From Hymenobacter oligotrophus (GTDB taxonomy: Bacteria > Bacteroidota > Bacteroidia > Cytophagales > Hymenobacteraceae), in the NCBI RefSeq assembly GCF_003574965.1, contig NZ_CP032317.1, forward strand, positions 3,038,001-3,102,000: a DNA stretch of 64,000 nucleotides, written 5' to 3'. Position 1 is the stretch's first letter; every line of letters starts with the position of its first letter. A program made the translations under genes and the position numbers. Below, one piece after another: positions 16,331 through 25,017 of the stretch. The notes under the pieces were generated by a model. That model had not been told where the DNA came from. It saw only the letters and a program-made list of their open reading frames with translations, and searched no databases.

Positions 16331-16384
16331 CTGCCCGGCCCAAGGTGCCCGCCTGGGCCCGGCTGCCGGGCAGCCCGGTTTTTT
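16331..16384 (+). terminator. Terminator after the GH25 gene
   Basis: Outer arms CTGCCCGGC (16331-16339) and GCCGGGCAG (16365-16373), then CCCGG and a run of six T. The long loop is GC-rich and may form an inner stem. Confidence 0.65.
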
Positions 16385-16455
16385 GCCGCGAAACCGAGCT
16401 GCGATTCGCCAAACAAGGCTAATTTAGGCTCCGGTTGAGCTGGTGTTTGTTGCTT

Positions 16456-16845
16456 ATGGTATCTGCAATTTCGCGTTCGTTTTTTCTTTTGGCCCTAGGT
16501 GCCAGCCTGCTTACCAGCTGCGCCGGCAGCAAGGCCTACACCGAAACCGGCAAAGCCTCGTACTACGCCGATAAGTTTAACGGGCGCAAAACCGCCAGTG
16601 GGGTGCCGTACCGCCCCGGCAAACGCACGGCTGCGCACAAAACCTTGCCTTTTGGCACGGTGGTGCGCGTTACCAACCAGCAAAACGGCCGCTCCGTAAA
16701 GGTCACCATCAACGACCGGGGCCCGCACGTAAAGGGCCGCGTCATCGACCTTTCAAAAAAAGCCGCTCGCAAAATTGGCGTCGACAAAGCCGGCGTGGCG
16801 CCCGTGCAGGTGCGCGTGGTGCGCCAAGCCAGCGCCGCCCGCTAG
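16456..16845 (+). CDS. rlpA: RlpA-like septal ring lytic transglycosylase-type lipoprotein
   Basis: 129 residues from the ATG at 16456. A lipoprotein signal ends in LLTSCAGS. The rest is one double-psi beta-barrel with the RlpA pattern: [18 protein letters not shown], then [16 protein letters not shown], and [22 protein letters not shown]. The conserved Asp in NDRGP is the likely acid/base. RlpA of Pseudomonas cleaves glycan strands lacking peptides; this one has no SPOR domain, so septal targeting is not evident. It lies after a muramidase gene, which supports a wall role. Confidence 0.93.
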   Translation: MVSAISRSFFLLALGASLLTSCAGSKAYTETGKASYYADKFNGRKTASGVPYRPGKRTAAHKTLPFGTVVRVTNQQNGRSVKVTINDRGPHVKGRVIDLSKKAARKIGVDKAGVAPVQVRVVRQASAAR

Positions 16846-16862
16846 CGTTTATCTTCAGCCCC

Positions 16863-17060
16863 ATGCGCATTCGTAAAAAAGTAAAATGGACCGCGCCGCC
16901 GGTCGCCACCGCGCGGTTTGTGGTGCTCAGCCAGTTCATCAAGGCCGCCGAGCAACAGGGCTGGTCGGAGCAGGAGGTGCAATTTGTGATTGACGAGGTG
17001 GTGGAAGCGCGCGACGATGCCGAAGCCCGCGACATTTTAGCCGATTACACTTTTGCCTAA
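16863..17060 (+). CDS. Small conserved-looking protein of unknown function
   Basis: 65 residues: a basic start ([13 protein letters not shown]), then helical sequence [20 protein letters not shown] and a highly acidic C-terminal part ([20 protein letters not shown]). No signal or TM. The gene lies 17 bp after the RlpA stop and has TATCTTCA, close to the -7 element, 5 bp before its ATG, so it may have its own promoter. I do not recognise the family. The strong terminator at 17081 marks its end. Confidence 0.7.
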   Translation: MRIRKKVKWTAPPVATARFVVLSQFIKAAEQQGWSEQEVQFVIDEVVEARDDAEARDILADYTFA

Positions 17061-17080
17061 CCCCCGTTGCCTAGGTGCCC

Positions 17081-17126
17081 CAACGCACACGGGCCCGCAG
17101 CAGCAGCTGCGGGCCCGTGTGCGTTG
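17081..17126. terminator. Perfect 20-bp-arm bidirectional terminator
   Basis: Arms 17081-17100 and 17107-17126 pair perfectly around a 6-nt loop (CAGCAG). It sits between convergent genes ending at 17060 and 17147. Confidence 0.85.
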
Positions 17127-17146
17127 CAAGCAATAATTAATGAAGC

Positions 17147-17569
17147 TTAGCCCTTGCGCTTCGATTTCATCTTGGCTTTGCCCGATTGGCCGCCCTTCAC
17201 GGCTTGCATCAAGCTGTCTTGCTCGGCTTTCATGCGGGCGGTAGTCAGGCGGCCGCTCAACGACATGTAGTCGCCTTCCTGCAATTGCGAGGTGTTGCCA
17301 TCGGCCAGCACCACCACGCCATCGGCTTGCACTTTGGTGCCGTTCGGGAAGCTCTTGATGTTGGGCGCCGTCAGCTCCGAGGTGAAGCCGTTTTCGGTTA
17401 TCATTACTTTGCCCTGCTTCATCAGCACACCGTCTTTCACGCCGGCGTTCTTCAGTACAGGGCGCGGGGGCGGCGTGGCGGCTTTGCGGGGCGCCGGACG
17501 CGTTTGGGCCTGGGCCGACAGCGTGAGGGCCAAGGCACCTAGGACTAGGAGCGAGGAAATGATTTTCAT
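17147..17569 (-). CDS. Secreted protein with DUF6799-like repeats
   Basis: 140 residues from the ATG at 17569 with a signal peptide (MKIISSLLVLGALALTLSAQ then AQT). After a Pro-rich segment come short beta repeats of the pattern gVLMKqGKVMITENGF, NGTKVQADGVVVLADGN and GDYMSLSGRL, which resemble the DUF6799 repeats found in many secreted Hymenobacter proteins. The C-terminus is Lys-rich (GKAKMKSKRKG). Function unknown; periplasmic or outer-surface location is inferred. The family name rests on memory of the pattern. Confidence 0.75.
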   Translation of the reverse strand: MKIISSLLVLGALALTLSAQAQTRPAPRKAATPPPRPVLKNAGVKDGVLMKQGKVMITENGFTSELTAPNIKSFPNGTKVQADGVVVLADGNTSQLQEGDYMSLSGRLTTARMKAEQDSLMQAVKGGQSGKAKMKSKRKG

Positions 17570-17816
17570 GCGCGTGGGTAGGAATGCAGAAAGGTGGTTG
17601 AAATTAGCCATTGGCACGTTTTGGTGCTAATGCTGCTTACGCAACACGCGCCCGGAGTGTGCTGATAAACAGAGGCAAGAAACGCGCCAGCTTGGCTGCA
17701 TCTGACCTTACGAAAAAGCAACCCAAACCGGACTGCGTTCGAATTAGGAACGCTAGCGGCTGCCGGCGACTTTGGCAGCCCACAAGCACCTAGACCCAAG
17801 CGCAGCCCTGCTGGCC

Positions 17817-18773
17817 ATGGAATACAAAGACTACTACCAGATTTTGGGCGTTGAGAAGAACGCGACCAAAGACCAGATCAAGAAGGCGTACCGCAAGCTG
17901 GCGCGCCAGTACCACCCCGATGTGAACCCCAACAACGCCGAAGCCGAGCGAAAGTTCAAGGAGGTGAATGAAGCCAATGAAGTACTCAGCGACGACGAAA
18001 AGCGCCGGAAGTACGACCAACTGGGCGCCGATTGGCAGCGCTACCAGCAAGCGGGCGGCCGCGGCGGCTTTGGTGGGCAAGGCGGCTTCGATTGGTCGCA
18101 GTACGCCAGCCAGGGCGGCGGGTTTGGGGGCTTTGGCGGCGCCCACGACTTTGCCGATGCCGGCGACTTTTCCGACTTCTTCAGTTCTTTTTTCGGGGGG
18201 ATGGGCGGCGGCCACGGACGCACCCATTCCGCGCGCCCCGCAGCCGGCCACGATTTGCAAGCCGAAATGGAGCTGACGCTCGAAGAAGCCTACCACGGCG
18301 GCCCGCGCACCGTGGTGCTGGGCGAGCGAAAGCTGCGCATCAACATCAAGCCCGGCGTGGAGGACGGCCAAACCATTCGGCTGCGCGACCAGGGCGCGCC
18401 CGGCCGCCACGGCGGGCCCAACGGCTCCTTGCTCATCACCTTCCGCATTCAGCCCGATGCGCGCTACGTACGCACCGGCCCCGACCTAACCCTTGACGTG
18501 CCCGTGAGCCTGTACAAAGCCCTACTCGGCGGCGAGCAAGTGGTAGAGACCCTAGGCGGCCCCGTGAAAGTGAAGATCAAGCCCGAAACGGCCAACGGCA
18601 CCCGCCTGCGTTTGCGGGGCAAAGGTTTTCCGGTGTACGGCCACGTCGGCCAACACGGCGACTTGTACCTGCGCCTGCAAGTGCAGCTGCCGCAGCAGCT
18701 CTCGACGCAAGAGCAGGAGTTGTTTCGGCAGCTGGCCCAGCTGCGTGGCGAGGCCGTGGACCAACCTTCCTGA
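17817..18773 (+). CDS. cbpA: DnaJ-like co-chaperone CbpA
   Basis: 318 residues from the ATG at 17817 ([20 protein letters not shown]). The J domain (1-70) has the HPD motif in YHPDVNPNN, which triggers DnaK ATP hydrolysis. A Gly/Phe-rich segment follows (about 75-140, [16 protein letters not shown]), then two C-terminal substrate-binding domains ([39 protein letters not shown], then [12 protein letters not shown]). There are no CXXCXGXG zinc repeats, so this is the CbpA/type II class, not DnaJ. Two Hsp20-like genes lie within 5 kb. Confidence 0.95.
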   Translation: MEYKDYYQILGVEKNATKDQIKKAYRKLARQYHPDVNPNNAEAERKFKEVNEANEVLSDDEKRRKYDQLGADWQRYQQAGGRGGFGGQGGFDWSQYASQGGGFGGFGGAHDFADAGDFSDFFSSFFGGMGGGHGRTHSARPAAGHDLQAEMELTLEEAYHGGPRTVVLGERKLRINIKPGVEDGQTIRLRDQGAPGRHGGPNGSLLITFRIQPDARYVRTGPDLTLDVPVSLYKALLGGEQVVETLGGPVKVKIKPETANGTRLRLRGKGFPVYGHVGQHGDLYLRLQVQLPQQLSTQEQELFRQLAQLRGEAVDQPS

Positions 18774-19109
18774 CCCAACGCATCAGCCATGACCAAGCGC
18801 TACATCTCGCCCTTTCCTTGCGCGCCTGCGCCGCGACCTAGGGCCCGCCTGAAGCCGTGCCTACAGCCCGAGGCCTGGCGCGCCACGAACGCCGGTTGGC
18901 CGGCAAGTGTTCAGCTTAACAATTAACGCGTCGTTGCGGGCAAGTGCTTTAAGTTGAATTTGTTTAGAAAGTCAGGAGTGGTCATGCTCATCTGGCGTAC
19001 GCTTGTCGAAGCATGACCGTTCTTGTTCTTCCGGGAGACTTTCAAAACGACTTCGTTACCAAGACAATAACTCACAAACTCTTACCCTCGTTAACTCATT
19101 AACTAATCC
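18774..19109. other. Intergenic region without a gene, with one imperfect inverted repeat
   Basis: 336 bp between convergent cbpA and the ZIP gene. It holds GTCATGCT (18981-18988) facing AGCATGAC (19010-19017), possibly a decayed relative of the GTCATCCTGAG repeats. A short AT-rich block follows. No reading frame looks real. Confidence 0.5.
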
Positions 19110-19844
19110 TCAATGCCCATTCACCACCAGCGCCAGCGCGGCACCTAGGAGCGTCGCCAGCAGCTTGCGCACGTTAATCTTGTGCTCGGGGCTTACTTCA
19201 AACAGAATGGTGGTGGACACGTGCAAAAAGTTGCCGCTTACCAGGCCCAGCAGTGCCGGGTACCAGCCGCCTTGCTCGGCGGGGTTCAGGCCGCTGTAGT
19301 GGCTCCAGAGTACACCCAGGGGCGCGGCGGCCGCAAACAGCATCAGCCAAGGCAAGGCGCGCCCAAAGCTGCCCAGGCGGGTTACCAACACGGCCATCAG
19401 GGCAAATGCCGCCGGAATGTGGTGCAGCGCCACGCCGGCCAACACGGCATAAAACCCGCCCGGCACCTCGCTCTGGGGCTGGCGCACCAAAATGCTGCCT
19501 TCCAAAAATCCGTGTAGCGTAAGCGAGCCAAGCAGCAGAAAGGGCACGCCCGCATGCGCGTGCTCGGCGTGCACGTGCTGGTGGCCATGCTCTACGCCCT
19601 GCGAAAACAACTCAAGTACCAGTTGGCCGAAAAACCCGGCTAGCAAAAAATACCCCACGCGGTGCGCCGAGCCATCGAGGGCAATGGCCTCGGGCAGCAA
19701 GTGCGTGAGCGTGAGCGTAACCAGGTAAGCCCCGCTGAACGCCAGCAACGGACGAAGCCAGGTGGTGTGGCTGGTGGGCACAAAGCGCGTAAGCCAGCCG
19801 GCGCCAAGCACCGTTCCGAACAGCAGCAAAAGAGCTACGAGCAT
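19110..19844 (-). CDS. ZIP family metal transporter
   Basis: 244 residues, eight predicted TM helices. The ATG at 19844 (MLVALLLLFGTVLGAGWLTR) is chosen; a TTG at 19871 is an alternative. The His-rich cytoplasmic loop between TM3 and TM4 (VEHGHQHVHAEHAHAG) and the TM4 metal site in LHGFLEGSI, with H-x-x-x-E, followed by TM5 HHIPAAFAL, are the defining ZIP features. It moves divalent metals, probably zinc, into the cytosol. It lies 34 bp after the methyltransferase stop and is likely co-transcribed with it. Confidence 0.93.
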   Translation of the reverse strand: MLVALLLLFGTVLGAGWLTRFVPTSHTTWLRPLLAFSGAYLVTLTLTHLLPEAIALDGSAHRVGYFLLAGFFGQLVLELFSQGVEHGHQHVHAEHAHAGVPFLLLGSLTLHGFLEGSILVRQPQSEVPGGFYAVLAGVALHHIPAAFALMAVLVTRLGSFGRALPWLMLFAAAAPLGVLWSHYSGLNPAEQGGWYPALLGLVSGNFLHVSTTILFEVSPEHKINVRKLLATLLGAALALVVNGH

Positions 19845-19878
19845 GGCAAAAAGCTGCGGCAGCGCGCACAAAGCGCGG

Positions 19879-20628
19879 CTACTTTTTAAGAATGAAGATC
19901 ATGCGAGGGCTTTCGGCCTCGATGTAAGGGTTCAGGTCGTAGTCGCCCAGCACCTCGCCCAGGCGCAGGCCCGCGAGGTAGAAGTACTCCCGAAACCGCT
20001 CGATGGTAAGGGCCCGCACGCGCTCCTGAAAGTGCTGCTCCCGGCCCCTAGCATCAGTAAACCGGATGTCCTTAACGATAAAATCACGGTCGAGGTGGCG
20101 GTCGATGCTGAACAGCGTGCCCTCAACCTCCTTCTGCTCGTGCGCCACCAGCTCGCGCACAGTGCGCTCGGTGTTCATGAAATCGATAACGAGTTTGCCG
20201 CCGAACTGCAGCGCATCGGCCGCGTTGCGCAGGGCTACCACGTTCTCGGCCTCCTCGTCAAAATACCCAAAGCTGGTGAACAGGTTCAGGATGAAATCGA
20301 AGGGGCCTTCGGGCAAGGGCGCCCGCATGTCGTGCACGAAGAAGTGCAGCCGCTCGTTTTCGAACTGCCGGGCGTGGTCGATGCTCTGCGGCGAAAGGTC
20401 GATGCCGGTTACGTCGTAGCCTTGTTCGTTGAGATATATCGCGTGCCGGCCTTTGCCGCAGGCCAAATCGAGCAAGCGCTGTTTGGGCTTGGGGTGCAGG
20501 TGTACCAGCAGCTTATCCAAAAACGCGCGGGCCTCGTCGTGGTTGCGGTGCTGGTACAGCAGGTGGTAGTAGGGCGAGTCGAACCAGGTGCTAAACCACT
20601 CGGCCGACTCGGCGTAGGATCGCGCCAT
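19879..20628 (-). CDS. Class I SAM-dependent methyltransferase
   Basis: 249 residues from the ATG at 20628 (MARSYAESAEWFSTWFDSPY). The Rossmann-fold motifs are plain: motif I LLDLACGKGRHAIYL, an acidic end of strand 2 in VTGIDLSPQSI, and motif IV region FDFILNLFTSFGYF. The C-terminus ends in PRMIFILKK. The substrate is unknown; related Bacteroidota proteins are annotated only as methyltransferase domain proteins. It is the first gene of a probable two-gene unit with the ZIP transporter. Confidence 0.92.
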   Translation of the reverse strand: MARSYAESAEWFSTWFDSPYYHLLYQHRNHDEARAFLDKLLVHLHPKPKQRLLDLACGKGRHAIYLNEQGYDVTGIDLSPQSIDHARQFENERLHFFVHDMRAPLPEGPFDFILNLFTSFGYFDEEAENVVALRNAADALQFGGKLVIDFMNTERTVRELVAHEQKEVEGTLFSIDRHLDRDFIVKDIRFTDARGREQHFQERVRALTIERFREYFYLAGLRLGEVLGDYDLNPYIEAESPRMIFILKK

Positions 20629-20778
20629 GGGGCAAATTGCAATAAGCGGAAAGAACAGCCCGGCGCGCATGCGTAGGGCTAGCCAGCATGCACCGGCGCC
20701 CCGGCGCAGCCACTGGCGGGCATGCCAGCGCTGTGCCGGGGCGCTCGGGGGCCAACAAGAAGGGCCACAAACCGCAGC

Positions 20779-21174
20779 TTAGTTCTGCTTCTGCTCGCCT
20801 TCCTTGTTGTTCAAATCGTGCTGCGTTTCGGTCGGGGCCGGGGTGTGGGCCTCGCCTACTTTGTTGCCAGCGCCGCCGGCTGCATCGGGCGTGGAGGCAC
20901 GCTGGGCTTGCGGCTTATCGGGCAAGCCACGGGCCGGGTCGAGCGTTTGCTCTACTTCCATCTGCGAGCTGGCCGGTTTCTCGATAGCGCCGCCTTTGTG
21001 CTGGCTGGGCGCGTCGGTGGCTTGGTCGAAGTCATACGACTCGCGGGTGCCGGGGGGCACCATATCAACCGACACTTTTTTGTCGGCGCGCCAGTCCGAA
21101 GGTTCGCTGCTGCACGAGGCCAGGCCCAGCAGAGCTACGGCGGCCAGGCCCAAAATGCGTTTGTTGGAGGTCAT
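20779..21174 (-). CDS. Small hydrophilic lipoprotein
   Basis: 131 residues. The signal MTSNKRILGLAAVALLGLA ends in the lipobox LASC at residue 21. The mature chain is polar and probably disordered (KGGAIEKPASSQMEVEQTLD, then Ala/Pro/Gln-rich to GEQKQN). I see no known domain. Stop at 20779 and a 50-bp gap to the YcxB-like gene start suggest it could be co-transcribed from upstream, though the genes read in the same direction with a separate start region. Confidence 0.75.
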   Translation of the reverse strand: MTSNKRILGLAAVALLGLASCSSEPSDWRADKKVSVDMVPPGTRESYDFDQATDAPSQHKGGAIEKPASSQMEVEQTLDPARGLPDKPQAQRASTPDAAGGAGNKVGEAHTPAPTETQHDLNNKEGEQKQN

Positions 21175-21224
21175 AAGAGAGAATGCGGAAGAAAATCAAA
21201 TGCGAAATACGGAGAATTCGACCA

Positions 21225-21869
21225 TTAGGCCGCCTTCGGAGCGTTGGGAGTTGCGCCCGCCTCGGTCGGCAGCAGGTTTTTGCGGCGCAGCAGGTTCTCG
21301 AACATCTGCTGATCCTTGGCCGAGTTGAAGATGCGCGTGGGAATGTGCAAAAACACCGGCACCCACATCAGCTTAGCCAACCACAGCCTCCAGCCCGAAA
21401 TCTGGTCGGCTACGTCGGGCTGCTTCAGGTTCAGCACGTACGCGTCTTTGTCGCGGCGCACCGATTCGATGGTATCCCAGTTCATGCCGCGCGGCGGGTC
21501 TTTCTCGTTGCTGCGCATGGCAATGTAGCGCGGGTCGAACTCATAGCTCACCCGGTCGAACAGCACCTTGCTCTGCTCCATTTGGGTTACGCCCGTAACC
21601 TGGGCCGAGCGCACCAGCACGTAGAGCACCGCTACCAGCACGGCTGCGGCTACCCACCACCACGAAAAGCTGAACGCGGCCGGCAGCAGCAGCACTACCA
21701 GCGGAATAACAGCCTGCCACCAGTCGCGCTTCCATACCTGGGTAAGCGCCATGCGGGTGAAGGTGTTCTTATCGAGTTGATGTTTCTTGGTGCGTATGGC
21801 GAGCGGCGAGGGCGCTTGTTGCTGCTGAACGAATTGCCGGCCGCCACCACGCGGAATGGGAGGTTGCAT
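21225..21869 (-). CDS. YcxB-like membrane protein
   Basis: 214 residues from the ATG at 21869. A polar N-terminus rich in Gln precedes two adjacent hydrophobic segments (AVIPLVVLLLPAAFSF and WWWVAAAVLVAVLYVLV). The C-terminal domain follows the YcxB-like pattern: VLFDRVSYEFDPRYIAMRS, MNWDTIESVRRDKDAYVLNL, then VPVFLHIPTRIFNSAKDQQM. Such proteins are membrane-anchored PH-like domains of unknown role. Immediately upstream of the ATG (21876-21972) is an inverted heptamer array that fills the whole gap to nadC. Confidence 0.8.
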   Translation of the reverse strand: MQPPIPRGGGRQFVQQQQAPSPLAIRTKKHQLDKNTFTRMALTQVWKRDWWQAVIPLVVLLLPAAFSFSWWWVAAAVLVAVLYVLVRSAQVTGVTQMEQSKVLFDRVSYEFDPRYIAMRSNEKDPPRGMNWDTIESVRRDKDAYVLNLKQPDVADQISGWRLWLAKLMWVPVFLHIPTRIFNSAKDQQMFENLLRRKNLLPTEAGATPNAPKAA

Positions 21870-21875
21870 TATCTA

Positions 21876-21972
21876 AGTTGTCGGTTATCAGTTGTTAGTT
21901 GTCAGCAGGCCCCGTTGTTAGCCGAAGCGTGGACTTAGCCCACTGACAACTAACAACTCGCAACTGACAACT
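21876..21972. repeat. Inverted heptamer array, locus 1 (unit AGTTGTC)
   Basis: Left arm 21876-21903 is four consecutive 7-mers of AGTTGTC type (AGTTGTC, GGTTATC, AGTTGTT, AGTTGTC). Right arm 21945-21972 is four 7-mers of the complement (GACAACT, AACAACT, CGCAACT, GACAACT). A 41-bp spacer lies between them. The arms begin 6 bp from the YcxB-like start codon and end 3 bp from the nadC stop, so the array fills the gap. Confidence 0.85.
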
Positions 21973-21975
21973 GAA

Positions 21976-22836
21976 TCAAAACGCTTTCAGGCTCAGGTCC
22001 AGGCTTTTTACGGAATGCGTAAGCGCCCCGACTGAAATAAAATCGACGCCGGTTTCGGCCACGGCTCGGATGGTGTGCTCCGTGATGCCGCCCGAGGCCT
22101 CGGTAGGGAAACGTCCGCCCACCAGCCCCACGGCTTCGCGCAGTGTGTCGGGCTTCATGTTATCGAGCATGATGCGCTCGATGCCGCCCACCGCCAGCAC
22201 CTGCTGCACCTCCTCCAGCGTGCGGGTCTCCACCACAATGGGCAGCTCCCGACCTAGGGTTTTCAGGTAGGCGTGGGTGGCCTCAATAGCCTGCCGGATG
22301 CCGCCGGCGTAGTCCACGTGGTTGTCCTTCAGGATAATCATGTCGAACAAGCCGTAGCGGTGGTTTACGCCGCCCCCGATCAGCACGGCCCACTTTTCGC
22401 AAATGCGGAAGTTAGGCGTGGTTTTGCGGGTATCGAGCAGGCGGGCTTTGGTGCCAGCCAGCAAGCTCGTGAGGTAGGCCGTGTGGGTAGCAATGCCACT
22501 CATGCGCTGCATGCAGTTGAGCACCAGTCGCTCGGCCGTGAGGATGCTGCGCGCCGGGCCTTCCACCGTCAGGGCCACGTCGCCGTGCTTCACGCGGGAG
22601 CCATCGGGCAGCTGCACCTGTACCGTAAGGGCGGCGTCTACCTGCCCGAAGATTACTTGGGCCAGCGCCACGCCGGCCAGTACGCCCTCGTCCTTTACCA
22701 GCAAACGCGCTTGCTTGCGGGCCTCTGCGGGTACCCCGGCCAGCGAGGAATGGTCGCCGTCGCCGACATCTTCGGCCAGGGCCGACTGAATAAACAAGCG
22801 CAGGGCTTCGGGCGTGAGGTAAGGAGCGTTTTGCAC
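21976..22836 (-). CDS. nadC: Nicotinate-nucleotide pyrophosphorylase (carboxylating), quinolinate phosphoribosyltransferase
   Basis: 286 residues, starting at a GTG (22836). It converts quinolinate and PRPP to nicotinate mononucleotide, CO2 and PPi in de novo NAD synthesis. Type II PRTase features: EDVGDGDHSS, RLVLNCMQRMSGIAT, LLDTRKTTPNFR (quinolinate-binding Arg/Lys), GGGVNHRYGLFDMILKDNH-type region, and the barrel end IMLDNM and EASGGI. A perfect -7 element TATTTTTG (22841-22848) ends 4 bp before the GTG, pointing to a leaderless or very short-leader mRNA. DUF4783 lies directly upstream, a pairing I recall from other Bacteroidota. Confidence 0.97.
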   Translation of the reverse strand: MQNAPYLTPEALRLFIQSALAEDVGDGDHSSLAGVPAEARKQARLLVKDEGVLAGVALAQVIFGQVDAALTVQVQLPDGSRVKHGDVALTVEGPARSILTAERLVLNCMQRMSGIATHTAYLTSLLAGTKARLLDTRKTTPNFRICEKWAVLIGGGVNHRYGLFDMIILKDNHVDYAGGIRQAIEATHAYLKTLGRELPIVVETRTLEEVQQVLAVGGIERIMLDNMKPDTLREAVGLVGGRFPTEASGGITEHTIRAVAETGVDFISVGALTHSVKSLDLSLKAF

Positions 22837-22840
22837 GGCG

Positions 22841-22848
22841 CAAAAATA
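22841..22848 (-). promoter_or_regulatory. Bacteroidota -7 element for nadC
   Basis: TATTTTTG on the minus strand matches TANNTTTG exactly. It ends only 4 bp upstream of the GTG start. No convincing -33 TTTG is seen at 19 bp. Confidence 0.55.
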
Positions 22849-22853
22849 GCAAA

Positions 22854-22878
22854 AGGCCCCGACTTAAAGCCGGGACCT
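22854..22878 (-). terminator. Probable terminator of the DUF4783 gene
   Basis: On the minus strand an imperfect stem (10-bp arms, two mismatches, TTTAA loop) is followed by TTTTGC. It lies between the DUF4783 stop (22932) and the nadC promoter, so the two genes are probably separate units. Confidence 0.5.
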
Positions 22879-22931
22879 GCCGTTGTAACCAGACCGCAAA
22901 AGAAGAGGGAGAAAGTAGCGGTCTAGGCCAT

Positions 22932-23330
22932 CTATTCGTGCGTAAAATCGATGGTGTCGATCTGCTGACTGCCCTGCGCCGGTTTCATCTTGATGAAAAC
23001 CCGGTAGCTGCCGCTTTTGCCGGCGTATTTGCCGATTGCGTATTGAATGCCTTCGTTTGAGGCGCCTTGGTGCACTAACTCAAACGTGGCGGGCGAGTTT
23101 TTGGCGAAGAAGTCCTTCAGCACAAACTCGGCTTGCGTAGCACTGTAGCTCTGCTTGTCGCCATCGAAGCCCAACTCCACCGTACCCCCAAAGTACTGGG
23201 ATATGGCGCGCGAAGAGCCGTTGCGAATGGCCGAGCGCACCGCCCCGAACGTATCGCCCTGGGCGTTGACTACGGGCGCGGCCAAAGCCAAGCACAGCAC
23301 AGTCAGAACTCGGAAAAACAATCGTTTCAT
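22932..23330 (-). CDS. DUF4783 domain protein, secreted
   Basis: 132 residues with a signal peptide (MKRLFFRVLTVLCLALAAPV then VNAQG). The mature chain has the DUF4783 pattern: AVRSAIRNGSSRAISQYFGG, VELGFDGDKQSYSATQAEFV, LKDFFAKNSPATFELVHQG, then YRVFIKMK. These proteins have an NTF2-like cystatin-type fold and are periplasmic with unknown function. It is next to nadC but separated by a likely terminator. Confidence 0.85.
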   Translation of the reverse strand: MKRLFFRVLTVLCLALAAPVVNAQGDTFGAVRSAIRNGSSRAISQYFGGTVELGFDGDKQSYSATQAEFVLKDFFAKNSPATFELVHQGASNEGIQYAIGKYAGKSGSYRVFIKMKPAQGSQQIDTIDFTHE

Positions 23331-23460
23331 GTGTTAAGCTGGGTTGCAGCGGCGGATGTGCTAAAACTGTGCCAAGGTAGGCAGGTACGTAAGATGCGAC
23401 AAATGGGCGGCTGCTACTCCAAAATAGTGAATGGTTACGTTTTGCCACCTGCCTTCCCGT

Positions 23461-23468
23461 TATCTTTG
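23461..23468 (+). promoter_or_regulatory. Bacteroidota promoter -7 element for gpmI
   Basis: TATCTTTG matches TANNTTTG exactly and ends 4 bp before the gpmI ATG at 23473. A TTTG that could act as -33 is at 23441-23444, 16 bp upstream, a little closer than usual. The transcript would have almost no 5' leader. Confidence 0.65.
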
Positions 23469-23472
23469 CCTC

Positions 23473-25017
23473 ATGAATAAACCGGTACTGTTGGTAATCC
23501 TTGATGGGTGGGGTTTAGGCACCAATCCGGCCGTGTCGGCTATTGCCGCGGCCAACACGCCCTTCGTGGATTCGCTTTTTCAGCGCTTCCCGCACAGCCG
23601 TTTGCAAGCCTCGGGCGAGGCAGTGGGCTTGCCCGAAGGACAGATGGGCAACTCCGAGGTAGGCCACATGAACCTAGGCGCCGGCCGTGTGGTGTACCAG
23701 GATCTGGTGCGCATCAACAAGGCCATTCGGGAGCGGAAGCTGGGCAGCATGCCGGCCCTGCAGCAGGCCTTTGAGTACCTGCGCCAGCACCCCGATAAAA
23801 ACCTGCACCTGATGGGCCTGCTCTCCGATGGTGGCGTGCACTCCCACATCGAGCACCTGAAGGCTCTGTGCACCCTCGCCCACGACGAGGACGTGCACCG
23901 CGTGTTTATTCATGCCTTCACCGACGGGCGCGACACCGACCCCAAAAGCGGCGTGCGCTACGTAAACGACCTAGAGGAACACCTGCAGCACGGCGCCAGC
24001 GGCAAAATTGCCTCGATTGTGGGCCGCTACTACGCCATGGACCGCGACAACCGCTGGGAGCGGGTACAAGTAGCCTACGATTTGCTCGTGAACGGCAAAG
24101 GCCAGCGCTGCAACAACCTCATCGGGGCCATGCTCGACTCTTACCGGGCCGGCGTTACCGACGAGTTTCTGAAGCCGCTGGTGAAAATTGGGGCCGACGA
24201 CCAGCCATTGGCCACCATGCAGCAGGGCGATGTGGTGATCTGCTTTAACTTCCGGACCGACCGCGGCCGCGAAATCACGCAGGCCCTCACGCAGCAGGAT
24301 TTCCATGCCTTCAACATGCACCGGCTGAACCTGCACTACCTCACCATGACGAACTACGACGCCACGTTCGTAGGGGTACAGCCCATTTTCGACAAGGACA
24401 ACCTCGATCAAACCCTAGGTGAAGTGTTGGCCGCCCACGGCCGCACCCAAATTCGGATTGCCGAAACCGAGAAGTACCCGCACGTTACGTTTTTCTTCTC
24501 GGGGGGCCGCGAGGCCGAGTTTGCCGGCGAAAAGCGCCTGCTGCGCGCTTCGCCCAAGGTAGCCACCTACGACCTGCAGCCCGAGATGAGCGCCTACGAG
24601 CTGCGCAACGCGCTGGTGCCGGAGCTACGCGCCCGCACCGCCGATTTTGTGGTGCTCAACTTCGCCAACCCCGACATGGTGGGCCACACCGGCGTGTTTG
24701 AAGCGGCCGTGCGCGCCTGCGAAACCGTGGATGAATGCACCCGCGACGTGGTAACGGCCGCCATCGAGAGCGGTTACGCCAGCATCATCATTGCCGACCA
24801 CGGCAACGCCGACATGATGATTAACCCCGACGGCACGCCCAACACGGCCCACACCACCAACCTGGTGCCGTGCATCCTGGCCGATCCCGACTTCCTAGGC
24901 ACCCTGGCCGATGGCAAGCTGGGCGACATTGCGCCTACCGTACTGCAGATACTGGGCCTGCCGCAGCCCGCCGAAATGACCGGCGAATCCCTGTTGCGCC
25001 CCCAAGCCCATGCGTAA
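23473..25017 (+). CDS. gpmI: 2,3-bisphosphoglycerate-independent phosphoglycerate mutase
   Basis: 514 residues, normal length for iPGM. It interconverts 3- and 2-phosphoglycerate in glycolysis using two Mn2+ ions. The ATG at 23473 gives MNKPVLLVILDGWGLG with the first metal Asp; an in-frame ATG at 23431 was rejected because the promoter element lies between. The phosphoserine nucleophile is S61 in GQMGNSEVGHMNLG. Further motifs: FIHAFTDGRDTDP, VGRYYAMDRDNRWER, FRTDRGREIT, VLNFANPDMVGHTG and IADHGNADMM. Its stop overlaps the start of the next gene by 8 bp, indicating co-translation. Confidence 0.97.
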   Translation: MNKPVLLVILDGWGLGTNPAVSAIAAANTPFVDSLFQRFPHSRLQASGEAVGLPEGQMGNSEVGHMNLGAGRVVYQDLVRINKAIRERKLGSMPALQQAFEYLRQHPDKNLHLMGLLSDGGVHSHIEHLKALCTLAHDEDVHRVFIHAFTDGRDTDPKSGVRYVNDLEEHLQHGASGKIASIVGRYYAMDRDNRWERVQVAYDLLVNGKGQRCNNLIGAMLDSYRAGVTDEFLKPLVKIGADDQPLATMQQGDVVICFNFRTDRGREITQALTQQDFHAFNMHRLNLHYLTMTNYDATFVGVQPIFDKDNLDQTLGEVLAAHGRTQIRIAETEKYPHVTFFFSGGREAEFAGEKRLLRASPKVATYDLQPEMSAYELRNALVPELRARTADFVVLNFANPDMVGHTGVFEAAVRACETVDECTRDVVTAAIESGYASIIIADHGNADMMINPDGTPNTAHTTNLVPCILADPDFLGTLADGKLGDIAPTVLQILGLPQPAEMTGESLLRPQAHA

